A stretch of DNA of 47,500 nucleotides from Chrysomallon squamiferum. Its lineage: Eukaryota; Mollusca; Gastropoda; Neomphalida; Peltospiridae. Shown here piece after piece: positions 14,148-27,073 of this stretch. The stretch covers positions 6,255,311-6,302,810 of the forward strand of contig CM022673.1 in assembly GCA_012295275.1 (NCBI GenBank), given 5' to 3'. Numbering within the stretch: the first letter of the stretch is position 1; every line of letters begins with the position of its first letter. The notes under the pieces were generated by a model. It did not search any database. It was not told where the DNA came from and saw only the letters and a list, made by a program, of their open reading frames with translations. The translations under genes and the position numbers were made by a program.

Positions 14148-17100
14148 GTTAATGCTGATGCAAGTGTTGTAGTTGCTGTGTTGATTATCGTTAATATCAG
14201 TGTTGTTATTACCATTATTTCTACTGCTGCAGTCCTTAATGTTTCCAAAAAAAAAAAATGAGACCATTAGATCTGATTCCAGATCATCTATCTCCCTGTC
14301 TGCGAAAACAATTTATTAGTCACCTATGAACTGTAATATAAATATAAGACCGAAATGTCATCATTTTGCTGCAAGTTGGATGCAGCTTTATAAAAAAAAT
14401 TTAAAAAAAAAAAGGATAAAAATTTTAAAAAAAAATTGAGAGAAATGGATGGTTAAAAAACTTGTGGAGTGATACTGAGCCTCTGTGAAAGAAACACATT
14501 AAAACGAGTGAAAATGTCTCTAGCTGATAATCAGTTTTGCGCTGTTTGCAAAGCATTTGTCAGTTAGCGGGGCTTTAGATCCAGATTTTTCTATTTAAAG
14601 CTATGGATGATTACATTACATTAATAACTGAGTAAATGTGACTTGCGTTTACTCTCTCTCTCTCTCTTTTTTTTATAATATCTGTTTTAACACTTTTATT
14701 ACTATAAAAGAATTCTTCATCTTCTTAAAATGAACGTTTAACGCCCATAAACTGTGTAATTATAATGTTATAAAATATTTTTGCTTCTAATAACATTTTA
14801 AAGGAATCTTTTGTTGGTTTTTTTCTTTACTGTTATTTATTTTTCGGCTTAGACGAGGATGTCCCTATTGTAAGAAACCGGACAGATATTGACTCGCTGT
14901 TTCTTTCATAAAATTATTCTAGGAGGATTTAGTGGTGAATAGGGGATTCACGAATATCCACCCATTGACGGGCTCTTCTTTAATGGAGGCTTAATGGGAA
15001 CGGTGGCCTCGTTTTACGAGATACAAAAATCAGTAAAACTTTCATTAACGCCATTCAAGATTTTTGCCCAAATCTCCCACAAATATGTGATTTATTATTT
15101 TTTATTTTTTAATATTTCTTTATGTAAAACCTTTTTTTTTTTTTTTTTTTTTTTTCATTTCTACAATAATAAAATCCTCTTCATTTTGATTTATTTTCTG
15201 CTTTTTTTTTTTTTTTCCTATGCTTCTTCCGGTTTTTATTTTTGGCTCAGTTATTACAGATTGAGAATTCCTTGTTTTTTATTTTAAAACTTTTAAATAT
15301 ATATATATAATTTTTTTTTAGGGGGACACCACAGAATTTATGGTTAGTATATATAATAATAATAATAATAATAATTTACGCGACTGTTGACAGTATTCAG
15401 TTAATAAAAAATATTTATAAAAATAAAGAAAGGAAGGAAAAAGGGAATGGTGAGAGTGACGTGTTTCTTTTTGTTTTTGTTTTTGTTTATTTTCCCCTAC
15501 TTGAAAGCGCAGGTCAGTCACGTACAGCATATTTTTGATGCTAGTTCATTCCTCGCTTCGTTCGTAAGTTACGCCTGATTATTTCTTCTTTTTTTTTTCT
15601 TTTTTTCTTACTTAGAAATATAAAATTATTTTACGGGCACTTAAATCTGTTACAGTTCTAAACTGTTACATTTTCTTCTGCTCTTTTTTCTTCGTTTAAA
15701 TTGCACACGCAACATTAAACGTTCTGGTAAAACATCTAACTAGAGCATAGTTCCGATTCTTTACACAACCGTTCAAAGTTTTACTCTAAACATCAGTGAA
15801 TTTTAGTTTTTAAATTTAAATTTTTTCTTTCAAATAGAAACAAACTGAAGAAAACTCAAATTTCAGTCAAATCAAGAATCTTCTTTTTTTTCTTCTTTTT
15901 CTTCTTGTTGTTATTGTTGTTGTTGCTCTTCTTCTTCTTCTTCAACTTGTTGTTGTTGTTATTATTATTATTATTATTATTTTCAAAACCTATAATACGT
16001 TATATTATTCCATCTGTTATTTTATCAAGGAATCATACAGTTAGACAGTTTTTTTTAATCTTTTTATTCAGATTTCACAAAGGCGGGGATTTAGCGCAAC
16101 AATGAGTGCAACGATGGAGATAAAATGTGTTTGATTACAAAGAACAAATCGGACGAAAAAAAAAATAATAATCGAAAGGCGCTGACAAAAGTATTGCTTT
16201 GGGTCTGCATTTGAGATTGTTCAAATGTCGTCACCGGGAGGAAAGTCGCTTTATCTTTCAAGTATTCTAAGTGGATGTTTCGCTGTGCGAGTAAAGAAGT
16301 TTTTAGCTTCTAAGCTAAGATTACAGAAATACGGAAACGACGGTGTGCGGCGTACGGCGAGCGACAAAAAAACACAAAAACCCCCAGAAAGGAAATAATT
16401 TGAAACAAGCGATAATCACGTCCGGGTTGCGGTATGTTTTCTTTATCTTGTTATTACGTTAGCGGATAAACTGATGAAGAATATATTTCACTGGAATTTT
16501 TATCCTTTTGATACGAATGCTGATAGTTTCAGCTGGACATTTTCAAGACGTGTATTTGATTGGACACCTTTGATGTATTTCAGTACAAGTCGTCATCATC
16601 ATCAACATCATCATCGGGATCTTCTTCGACTTCTTGCAATTTTTTTATCTTCTTTTTCTTCGTTGTTTTCTTCTTCTTTCTTCAGCTGGCAGCTGCAGGT
16701 ATGCGTGACTACGTACACAAAATACAGCATTACGTGTCTAAACGAAATACTGGACGTTGTTAAATACCGCAACGGGTATACGACGATACTGAGAAAGTTT
16801 AACTGGTGAACTCCATACAAGCGTATGTCTGTGAAATAACCTATTCGTGTTCTGAATAATCTGACCCGTTCCCGTGTTGTTTCCAGTCAGTCAGTCACTA
16901 TTTGTGGAAGATACGTGTTGTTTATGATAAAAAAAAAATAAAGCTTAGTCTTCATTTTACATCTACTAAACATAATTAAGATTTTTATAATTATTAAATA
17001 ACCTGCTTTGAGGGAATAACCCAAAACGCATGGACTACGGGAATTCTTTGGTTTCTTAAGAAGACAAAAAGGTTTACGTTTCCAGGAATTTTACACAAAT

Positions 17101-18169
17101 AAAACCACAAAAACCAGTTTCTTCTGTTTTTTCCCAACTACGACAGGAAAGTTGCCTCCATTGCCCCCCCCCACTCCTCTGTTGTACGCCCTTTCCAGAA
17201 CGTAAGAAGCATCTTTTTTCGATGGAGAATAGGGGCCTAAGCAAGACATCACCGAAGTATGAAATAAACGGATTTGTTTTGGCTGATAACATCAAGAAAT
17301 GAACGAAGTATAAAACAGTCGTCTCTGCTAGGTATATCAGAAAGTAAAAAGACTTTGCAGATTTGTCAAAAGAAAACAAAAAAATGAAATTTATAGCATT
17401 TGTTGATAAAATAAAAAATACGCCAAGAATTACAGAAAATATTAAGATTATCTTTCGTTTCATACAATTTAAAATAATGACACTAGTGTGACAATATATT
17501 TTTTTTTGTCTTGCAACAATGTCATATGCGTTTACCAAATATTATCTTTGCTTTATACATAAATGACATTAAAAAATTATGTAAACGTATATACATATGT
17601 TTCATATACCATTTTATAGTTCGTCCCAAAGGTTTATCGAATACAAAATATAAAACCTTTCTTTAACAATAAATTTTACCAACAGAAACATCATCAAGTA
17701 ACGACAACAGGAATTTCAGAACACCTTTCTGACTGAAGCGTGCCAGAACTTGTATAAACAAACGAATATAAATACATACGGACACAGTCCAGCACTGAGT
17801 AACAAAAACGTAAAAAAAAGGAGGTGTGACCGTTCGTACGGACACCTTTAAAACTTTGGAAACCTTACGTGTGTGTTTGTCTTCCCAAGCGTTCAGACTC
17901 AGAGACTCTGCTAAACTGATTTAGACAAATCCTAAAATCCTATTTAGCGAATTATTTCGAGAAACAGACTTGAAAAAAAAAAAGGAAATCGCCATCAGCA
18001 TTTCAATAATTATTTCTCTGTCTATAACAGAGAGAAGACATAAAAGGGTCAACATAAATAATCAAAGAAATTATTATTATTATTATTATTATTGTTATTT
18101 TAAAAACGCACAAAAAAGATGAAGAAATAAACGCAAGCAATGATGTATTACTTTCAGCTTGACGTGTTT
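14148..18169. other. Anonymous DNA with short simple repeats
   Basis: T-rich tracts (15130-15230), an ATT tract (18068-18092) and a TCA/TTC stretch near 16600-16680. The minus-strand frame at 17538-17074 lacks supported splice sites and recognisable domains. Confidence 0.45.
15880..15982. repeat. TTC/TTG/ATT trinucleotide tract
   Basis: T-rich trinucleotides ending in a short ATT array. Confidence 0.85.
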
Positions 18170-18345
18170 TCATTCATTCGCTATATCGATTAATAAAGAT
18201 AATAAAAATACAGCTTCTAATCCATGGACATTAAATCCAGCTGTATGCGTGTTCAAAAAGACATGAAAGTTTACTGGTAGAACTAAGCAATGAAAGGAAG
18301 GAAGGAAAGATTCATTTAACGTCAACTTTTTCTTGGTATGTGGAT
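18170..18345 (-). CDS. Candidate second exon of the signal-peptide gene
   Basis: The acceptor TTTTTGAATTCAG|AT joins the preceding donor in frame (G+AT, Asp). It continues as PHTKKKLTLNESFLPSFHCL and on to a TGA, giving a 79-residue product in total. The tail is hydrophobic with a single cysteine, so it is not a typical cysteine-rich secreted peptide. The intervening 590 bases hold GAA-type repeats (18555-18690). A one-in-three phase match makes chance quite possible. Confidence 0.2.
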
Positions 18346-18554
18346 CTGAATTCAAAAACACCCTTCAGTGGTAGTATATACGCAAACATTTTAGAAACAT
18401 GGAAAGTTATGACTGACGTGAAGTCCAATAACCAGATATTAGATAAACAAAAACAGAAAAATTACATTAACTTCATGTAGATAAAAGTCCTCTGTTTATT
18501 TAGCAATGAAGACTAAAATGACGATGATGTCGCCGATGTCTATAACTGAGGACT

Positions 18555-18700
18555 GGGAAGAAGAAGAAGAAGATGAACAAGAAGAAGAAGAAGAAAAAGA
18601 AGAAGAAGAAACACGAAAAAATCCAAACGTAAACAGTAATGACTAATAATAATAATAAGAGGAAGAAGAAGAAGAAGAAGAAGAAGAAGAAGAAAAAACG
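18555..18700. repeat. (GAA)n arrays
   Basis: Two GAA clusters are separated by an ATA stretch. Long GAA/TTC tracts are known triplex formers. Confidence 0.9.
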
Positions 18701-18935
18701 AAGACAGATGATGAAGATGATGAAGGAGAAATCTTTCAATCAGGATTTATTTTATACAGTATTTTCAGATATAACAGACAAATAACTCTTCAGGGAATAC
18801 ATTTTAAAATCGACACAAAATTTGAACTATGGAAACAGATTTTAAAAATAAAATCACTAGACTACAAACTATCTTTTATAAAAAAAAAAAATAAAAATAA
18901 AAAATAAAAAACAATTCGTTTTAAAACTTTCTTAC

Positions 18936-18999
18936 CTTCACTAAAAACGACGAGGAGGACCAAGACCAGAGTCTTTGATGGACGAAAGTTGATCATCAT
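18936..18999 (-). CDS. Candidate first coding exon with signal peptide
   Basis: Minus-strand MMINFRPSKTLVLVLLVVFS has the n-region plus hydrophobic core of a signal peptide. It is followed at once by a strong phase-1 donor (GAAG|GTAAGA), the arrangement common in secreted-protein genes. A TATATATATAAAAAAG stretch lies about 40-60 bases upstream. A phase-compatible acceptor exists at 18345. Confidence 0.3.
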
Positions 19000-19989
19000 G
19001 TTAACGTTTTTAACTCCCGAACTGTCTCGTCTGATAAAATCTTTTTTATATATATATACAACACAAGAGTCTCTCCGACCTCCTCTAGCAAATGGCGAAG
19101 GAGCAGCGGACAAGCACTTTACAGGCAAGACCGCTATAAGTTACCGTGACTCAACCACGTGTCTGAAGAACAACTCGCGTGCCTTCAAAACTCAGAAGTC
19201 GATAGGAAATAAAAATGTCCTCTACTTTTTTTCCCCCTTGTACTGCTTTGGCTGGCCCTGTCGGGTGATAGACCAGGCCTATATATTGATAAACCTTTGA
19301 GAAAATTGTAAAGCGTCGCCAAATCCGACAGTCGTAATTTTGCGTTAACCGTTACGAGAGGCTGACTTGGAAAATGCGTCGGCACTGGCTCCACCCCATA
19401 TCGGAAAAAAAAAAAAAAAATAGCGATAACTATTGCTGAACGGAATGACGACTTTGGCTCCATTAATATTAATGAAACGGCGACGGAGAGAGAGAGTGAG
19501 AGCACTTGGATAATAATTAAGACTGTCATATGGAAAAAGATTGTGGTGAAAATCGCTATGGTTTTGTAAACTTGCAAAATCACCATGCATGGGTAAAAAT
19601 AACAGATAGATAGATAGATAGATAGACAGACAGATTCAGAAGAACAGTTTAAAAACGTCAATACTAATTGCTTTTTTTCAAAGACCGGAGAAATTCTTTT
19701 AGCTTTTATAAAAATCTGTTATTAAATTTATTTTATCGTTTTTATAACGTACAGATTAAACTAAATCTACTGATATGATACATTCTATGGTTAATATTAC
19801 TAATACGAATTTTGCTTCAGCTGTTCCGGATTCACTGATATGCTTAATCGATCAGGAATATTTGACGCGTAGGCGAATCTCGAAGCACTGGCTAATCAGT
19901 CCGGGGTGTTTAGGGCGATAAACAAATGAAGATGTTCAGCGGAGAAATGTAAGCACAGTGCAATAACCGCTGCACGGTTTGACGCTTCA

Positions 19990-20480
19990 TCAGTGTTTGA
20001 ATTACAACCGCACTACTGGCAGTTCTCCGTTGTTTGATTATTGCTGGTGTCTATATAAAAATCTATGAATTAAGATGTTTCTAAACAGCTATGTATTAGC
20101 TGAATTATGAAGGGTTCTGGTCATTCTGTAGTGTTTTCGGTTATAGCGGTACTGCCAGTAGTTTCAAATGTTTGAACTATAACTGATCGAGTTGAAATAT
20201 AACGCTACTGTTTGTTAGTGTTTTATTGTTTGGTTACTGCTTTTGTCTGTATTAATCTATGCATTAATAATTGATACAGTTTGTTTTTTTTCCATTTGAT
20301 TTATGAAGTGCTGATGGTTCATTAATGTTTGAATTATAAACTGGAAGTTCTCTACTGTTTGATTATTGCTGGTATCTACGAATTTAGGTTTTTCTGAAAA
20401 GCTGTGCATCAGTTGAATTGTGAAGTTCTGGTAGTTCTGTTGTGTTTCAATTATAAAGATATTCCTGATAGTTTTGTTAC
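19990..20480. repeat. Decayed tandem repeat, about three copies
   Basis: The ordered landmarks 'gtttgaatta(t/c)aa', 'gtttgattattgctggt', and 'ttatgaag' followed by 'tctggt' recur about every 120-200 bases. They begin near 19993, 20168 and 20325. Copies differ by substitutions and indels. Confidence 0.55.
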
Positions 20481-20876
20481 ACTTAGAATAACACTACTTT
20501 TACTTCTGTTGTTACATCTTATTCGTAGAGTTATCTTTGTGACATTTTAAATAAAAAAAAAAAAAAAAATGAAATAAAAATAAGACAATGTCCCCATTAT
20601 TAATCTTTCTGTCTCTGTCTCTCTCTTTCTCTGTCTGAATGTCTATCTGTATCTGTCTCTTCTCTCTGTATGTATGTATGCCTCTCTAACTGAAATATTT
20701 TGGAACAACAGCATAGTAACAATTAAACTCGTCATAGGTCTAAGTATTTCTACCCACTTTAAGAACAGTAAAAGACTATGACGACTACTACTACCACGAC
20801 AACAACTACTGCAACAACATCTACAGAAGCAGCAACAACAATGACAGCAATACCACCACCACCAGTAATAACATTG

Positions 20877-20877
20877 A

Positions 20878-20925
<48 letters not shown>
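20877..20925. repeat. (ATT)n array in a trinucleotide-rich block
   Basis: A perfect ATT array lies inside a 20760-21000 block of ACA/ACT/CAG-type trinucleotides. Confidence 0.9.
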
Positions 20926-20926
<1 letters not shown>

Positions 20927-22683
20927 CCAACAACAACAGCAATAAAATAATTATATTAATGACGACGCTGGTGACGACAACGACAGCAACAACAACACAT
21001 TAAGGGTCAAACTGTCACAGACAATCTAGACTGACAGGGGAATTAACAGGTTAGGCGATACCTTACACGTACAGTTTTATATTTAATGGACGTTCGACAA
21101 TGCGATACAAGGGAATTAGCGGAAACAGCTTCAGTCCAGTTGAACGTGAATTAACGTCACAACATATTGACAGTTCAGAAAGCTGCCCGTGCTAAAAAAA
21201 ATAAAGTGATATTTCCAAAGAAGAAGTGTCTGTGACATCTGATTTTACAATAATATGTTGATGCAAGTATTGTGTATCAAAACCTATAAATGCTGTCTCT
21301 TTTTTTTTGTTTTGTTTTAACGGTACGACTAAAATAATAATTAATTCAATAACCACGTCTGTGTCCTTGGATTTTGGAACAGAATATGCATGAATATGTT
21401 ATGTGTGAGTCTCTCCAACGCACGATTTTCATCTATTTATAATATATATATACACCAGTATATTCTGTGTTCACATTACTGTCAGTGGTAGGGATGATCT
21501 GCTCCGGTGACCTCTGTATTTACGTCAATTTAGTCTTTGTTAAGCTCTTATTTAATTTAAAAACAGTGGAAATAAAAATATCTTTTCCTTATCCAGGGAG
21601 AAATATATTCATACATATATTTATATACGTGTCGGCTTATTATTTATATACAGTGGTTTCTATGTCTCTTAGATCAGCGGACACATCATCATGATTTCAC
21701 TGCTAAAGCGGACTTTTTTTTTTTTTTTTTTTTCAAAATAAATTATTTAACCGTACGGCAGTTTTATACGATTTTTTTTTAAAGATGGCGTCGCCTATTT
21801 CCTTGCACTTAACAGCGTATTCACTGAGTGTTGTTTTTGTCGAATCGCAAGATCCCGCGAACTGAAATCGCCAAACGCTTGCCCAAGTTCAAACCATTTG
21901 CTACATAATTTTGATAATTCAAACCTTCAACATCATTCCATGAATATTTATGTTTTATAAACACTTTTGAGGTCGAAAATGATGGTGCGGTTGGCACAAA
22001 TCTCAGTACTGTTCGTGTTTCAAACCTAATATTTTATTTTTTTAAATATAAATATATGTTATGCTTTATGACGTGCAAAATGTGTTTAATTTACATCCAT
22101 CAGTGAACTTGGTATATTATTATTATTATTATATTTATTTTTAGGATAAAAGACGTGATGCTTGCTATGACAATGCCCGGCTACAGCTATTTATGTTTGT
22201 TGTGGTTGCTGGTGTGATGGATGATGTGAATGAAGCTTGTAAATATATTCAAAACAGTCGTCTGTAATTTTTATCCATCTGATGAGAGGACATTTTTGCC
22301 AGGTCCGAGTGGTGTCCGTACAAGACAGATACAACTGTATTTATAATTCAAAATACATGTCTATAAAAAAAGATATATATATATATATATTGAAAAATAA
22401 CAAGAAAATAATTCTACAGTAATTCAACGATAATAAAAGAACATCTAAATATACAGACGGTAGAAATAATATACTTTTAGTGCTATTATCTAAATTGTTT
22501 GGGTCTGAGGCAGACGTTACATAAGTACGCCGCCATTGTGGAACTTCCTAGAAACTACGATTTGCTGAAGACGTAGAAATTTCTCAAATCTGATCGTCGC
22601 CAAGATGAACAAAGAAAATAAACTTTCCTGATTAACGTCGAAGTTGAAAGTGATCCTAGTCTGCCAGTAACACTGATAAAAGG
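20926..22683. other. Mixed-composition DNA, no supported gene
   Basis: Includes AAAGATGGCGTCGCC at 21782, followed by a short frame (MASPISLHLTAYSLSVVFVE) with no donor. A short (TA)n lies at 22375-22390. Confidence 0.45.
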
Positions 22684-22713
22684 AATAAATAAATAAATAA
22701 ATAAATAAATAAA

Positions 22714-22771
<58 letters not shown>

Positions 22772-22818
22772 TAATAACAACAACAAAAACAACAACAACA
22801 AATAATAATAATAATAAC

Positions 22819-22861
<43 letters not shown>
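22684..22861. repeat. (AAAT)n and (ATA)n array
   Basis: AAAT units run to about 22712, then ATA units with ACA interruptions. Confidence 0.95.
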
Positions 22862-22862
<1 letters not shown>

Positions 22863-23312
22863 CCAATAAATGATGCTGGTGATGATTATGATAATAACAA
22901 AAAGACGACGAAAAGATGCAAAATCGTGAAAACAATAACAATCAGAACGCAACGCCAGCAGCATCAAGACGTAAAGAAGAAGAACAAGAAGAAGAAAGGA
23001 AAACAAATAATGAAAACAAATAAAAATAAAAAGCAAAAAAAATTGGATTTGAAATATCTGCTACTTCCAGGCTTTAAATTGCTGTGTCTGCTCCAAGTAT
23101 TCCGAAATTGCTGCTCTTCTTTATCGAACTTTTAAAGAGAATAATGATTTATGCGTTTATAATGCCGGACCCTCTTCTGGTGTGGATTTATCAAAACTAA
23201 GATTTATGGCGGCCCACCAAACGAAACGTCTGCTGTATTGTTCACAGTCTTGTTTTGTTTCTGTGATCACACCACTTGACTCATTTTTATTGCAAAATTC
23301 ACTTTTCTTTCT

Positions 23313-23630
23313 CTTTAATTTTTTTTTTTTTTTTTTTTATTTATTTTCTTCTGTTTCGTTTTACTTTATTTCAATTTTAGTGTTATTTTATATTTTATTT
23401 TATTTTTATTTTATTTTATTTTATTCTATTTATTTTTATTTTATTTTATTTTTATTTTATTTTATTATTATTATTTTTTTTTTTATGTTGTATTTTATTT
23501 TTATTTCTATTTTATGAAATTATTTTATGAAATTATTTTATGTTGTATTTTTTTTTTATTTCTTTTGTATTTCATTATTTTATGAAATTATTTTATGGGT
23601 ATTTTATTTTATTTTATATTATTTTTTTGT
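23313..23630. repeat. T-rich (TTTTA)n low-complexity block
   Basis: ATTTT pentamers and T runs cover about 320 bases. Confidence 0.9.
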
Positions 23631-23799
23631 ATGCAGGGATCATATCAATAAACGCAGAGAATAACGATGCAAGAGGTAGTCAGATAAAATTATTTCCATT
23701 CTTCATGTATATAGATAATACCTATATATATATATACACACATACATACACATATAGATACACACACAACACACACACACACACACACCCACGCACACT

Positions 23800-23935
23800 G
23801 ACGGCACTTCGCTTACGTAACCCTTGGATAAACCAGTCTAATGTGGGATATTTCAATCGGCGTCGAGAAGAATCGATCTGGTCACCTTTTACGCTTCGGG
23901 CTCTTAACCATTGAAGTACAGCTCCGTCTAAGTGA
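23800..23935 (-). mobile_element. tRNA-derived SINE, decayed
   Basis: On the minus strand an A-box-like TGGTTAAGAGC (23910-23900) is followed 31 bases on by a B-box-like AGATCGATTCT (23879-23869). This is the spacing of a polymerase III type-2 promoter and of tRNA-derived SINEs. Downstream it abuts a (TG)n array. The boundaries are approximate and no target-site duplication was identified. Confidence 0.5.
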
Positions 23936-24138
23936 AAATAATAACACTTTATTTAAGTCATGATTGCAGACTGGGGGAAATAATGGTTAATCTCCCGGAT
24001 ATTTTCGGTGATCCCCGATAAAAGTCGAATTTCTGGAAGCGGAAGTTGCCACGGAAACAGTCGAGGACACCTAAACCATTGGTTATGATGTATTTGACGA
24101 CAAACATGGCCGCCCTGTAGCTGTTAGCCCTTTGAACT

Positions 24139-24139
24139 G

Positions 24140-24182
<43 letters not shown>

Positions 24183-24353
24183 TTATTAGTATTACTGTTA
24201 CTATTTGTGTTAGTATTAGCAGTAGTAGGGGTAGGAGTATATTTAGCTTATGTAGTAGAAGCAGCACTTGTAATACCGGTAAAAATAGTAGTAGTTTTAG
24301 TTGTTGCTGCTGTTGCTGTTATGGTAAAGTACTAGTAGCAACAGCAACAGTAT

Positions 24354-24388
<35 letters not shown>

Positions 24389-24392
24389 TTTC
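24139..24392. repeat. (ATTT)n arrays flanking a trinucleotide stretch
   Basis: ATTT arrays at 24139-24184 and 24351-24391 are in the same orientation. Between them are about 165 bases of AGT/GTA/TGC-type trinucleotides. Confidence 0.9.
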
Positions 24393-25310
24393 AGGAAGAC
24401 GGATTTTGTTAATTTGGTTAAATATATTTACAGATTTTATAACGATAACGTTACTAAAAGAATGGTGAAATAAAGATTCAATGTACAGGTTTTTTTTCTA
24501 ATATGAGATGTTTTAACCAAATCGTTACCAATACATATCTTTAGTGCATATTATCATCATCCAACTACTACATTTGTCAGTGAATTCATGAATTAATGAA
24601 TTGTTATTAAGTTTCTCTATGCTTTTTCCATGTGAAAATCTGATATATATATATATATATATATATAAACACACACACACGCACACACGCACATAGGCGT
24701 GAAATCTAAATCAGAAACGAGGAATTTGAGAAGGATCAAGGATAAGAAAAAGACACGGACAGACACAGCGAGATAAATCTAGGATTGCAGACCGATAAGC
24801 GGACAAACAGACAATAACGAAATCAGATCCGACGAATAAGTGGTCAGTTCACAACTTCGTCTTTAATTTCATCGATTCATTAGCGACGCAGGAAACGGTT
24901 TGAAGCCTTTAAATATATAAATAGCAAAAATGATGTGCGTTGTGGTGTTATTGTTTAGATCGTCTGCCCATTTTAGATTGGACAGCCGACTGGCATGTTG
25001 GATAGCCTGATTAAAACATAAACTGTTAGGATCTGAGGGAGAGATAGACTGGTGTTGGAGGAAATTATTACAAAGCACGCATGTCTTGGTCCCTCCAGAA
25101 AGCGATATTTTCAGGAGAACTCAATGGTTTTTTTAGGGTTTTAAGATGAGGTGGAGAGAAGATTCGTTGGTTTTTCAACACCGTGAATATCATGTCATAA
25201 TACGCAGCTATAGTGACAGAACGGGAAAAAATCCACATTTTCAAGAAACATTGTTCCACCACAGAGCTGAACTAAACTTTCAACAACATTTAATCATAAA
25301 TAAACAACAG

Positions 25311-25343
<33 letters not shown>

Positions 25344-25753
25344 AATTATATTATTTTGGCAAAATAAAAATAGGTGTGTGCGCCCGATGTACTCCCACTG
25401 TTTTTTTTTGTGTTTGGATACGGCCCAGGTATCCAGCTAACTGGCAAAGGTTACTTGAGGTTTATTTTCTTTTACAAAAAGCTTTGTGTGTTTGAGAGAC
25501 ATATGTTGACGGACCCTCACAATGTGAGCTTAATTGATTTATTCTTCAAACAGCGGGACGCTAATTTTGCTCATTTTTATTTCATAACGTGAATCTTTTC
25601 TTTCTAACGTGACTTCATTTTTTTTTAGCATTAAGAGCTGTTAGTGTATATATAAATATATTTTGTATCCTAACATTTTACCTTTCATTTTTTTATCTTT
25701 TTTGTTTTTAGCTTTAAAGGCTTATTATATATATGACTATGTTAACTAAGTAA

Positions 25754-25754
<1 letters not shown>

Positions 25755-25820
<66 letters not shown>
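25755..25820. repeat. (CTA)n(ATA)n, followed by (CA)n
   Basis: CTA units change directly to ATA units. A CA array follows at 25876-25906. Confidence 0.93.
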
Positions 25821-25822
<2 letters not shown>

Positions 25823-25871
25823 AATTTTAAAAATCAATACAATTATATGCATTTCTTTATTTATGTCGGTT

Positions 25872-25909
<38 letters not shown>

Positions 25910-26282
25910 ATTACATATTTTTATGTTTGTTGCTAAATTGTCTAATACATTTGTACGTGTATGTACTTCCAAGTAAATGTTTTACTTTTTTAGTCGCCAA
26001 TCTTTACTACTAATAAAGTATGACAGTACTATAGCTAATATGCAGCGATTAAGGAGCTCTGTTAGTTTGTTTTCATTAAATATACATATATATATATATA
26101 TATATAAACAAGTTTATATACATATAGATATATATAAACAAACAAACAAGTATCATATGTAAATATATTTTTGAGACTGTCTACACATTTATTTTCTAAT
26201 TAAAGTAAAATTGTTGAGGCATCGGAATGGCTGTTAGCATTTACCCTGCGTTCTTCCATTACAGAACCTTTCAGCTAGGCAA

Positions 26283-26378
26283 TCTGCCTCTGCCTCTGCC
26301 TCTGCCTCTGCCTCTGCCTCTGCCTCTGCCTCTGCCTCTGCCTCTGCCTCTGCCTCTGCCTCTGCCTCTGCCTCTGCC
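26283..26378. repeat. Perfect hexanucleotide (TCTGCC)16
   Basis: Sixteen uninterrupted copies span 96 bases, GC-rich in an AT-rich setting. Confidence 0.97.
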
Positions 26379-27073
26379 TTAATATTCCTGCTACAAGACG
26401 TTATTCGTATTAAAAAAACCCTTAAAGGTGTTAAAATTATTTCCAGTCTCTACAGACTTATTACCACGTCTCAGTCCTGGCACTGATTAAAGTGTAATAC
26501 TTTTTTTTAACATGCGGTGTGTAAATTTAGGTTTAATTGTTGTCTGTGAGGGCTTACGTCTAGTGATGTCGTCGTCACACTCGTTAGGAAAACAGCTTAA
26601 TGAACCACAGAATGTCCGTTTTACGACATCTCCGATTTTTATCCTTCAATTTAGAGCTGTAACATGTCTAATTCTGCATTCTCTCCACATCAGAGAAATT
26701 AGCTACGGCACAAGACTTAAACATTTCAACACGCTATCTTGTAACTTCTGTTGACGTCAAGACCGTATTCCAAAGAGTTTGTATTTGTTGACATCATGTT
26801 TGTTTGTGTAATGGGTGCATGTTATGGCTGTCTAAAGCGCTTTAGGTTTGTTAGCAGTTTAGATGTGAGGAAACAAAACGAACTGAGACAAAATTATCAT
26901 TAATTTATCTGTAAGAGCTTGTATCACGGTTCGATCGGGATATCTTTCAATTTTATTTATTTGAAAGTATACAAATGCATGTATTCTGTATGTTGTTGTT
27001 GTTGTTTTGTTTTGGGTTTTTTTCATTTTGGGTGGAGGGGCGTTCCGAACATCATTTAAAAGTTTTATTTAGT
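26379..27073. other. Mixed DNA downstream of the CDC25-like gene
   Basis: An 80-codon plus-strand frame (26512-26754) has no recognised domain or splice support. Confidence 0.45.

Noticed and set aside
16474-16809. 111-codon plus-strand frame
   Set aside because: Contains a His run and a Ser/Phe run from TCA/TTC repeats, with no domain or splice support.
17074-17538. 154-codon minus-strand frame
   Set aside because: Hydrophobic, AT-driven composition with a G-run near 17165-17172; no recognised domain and no convincing splice borders.
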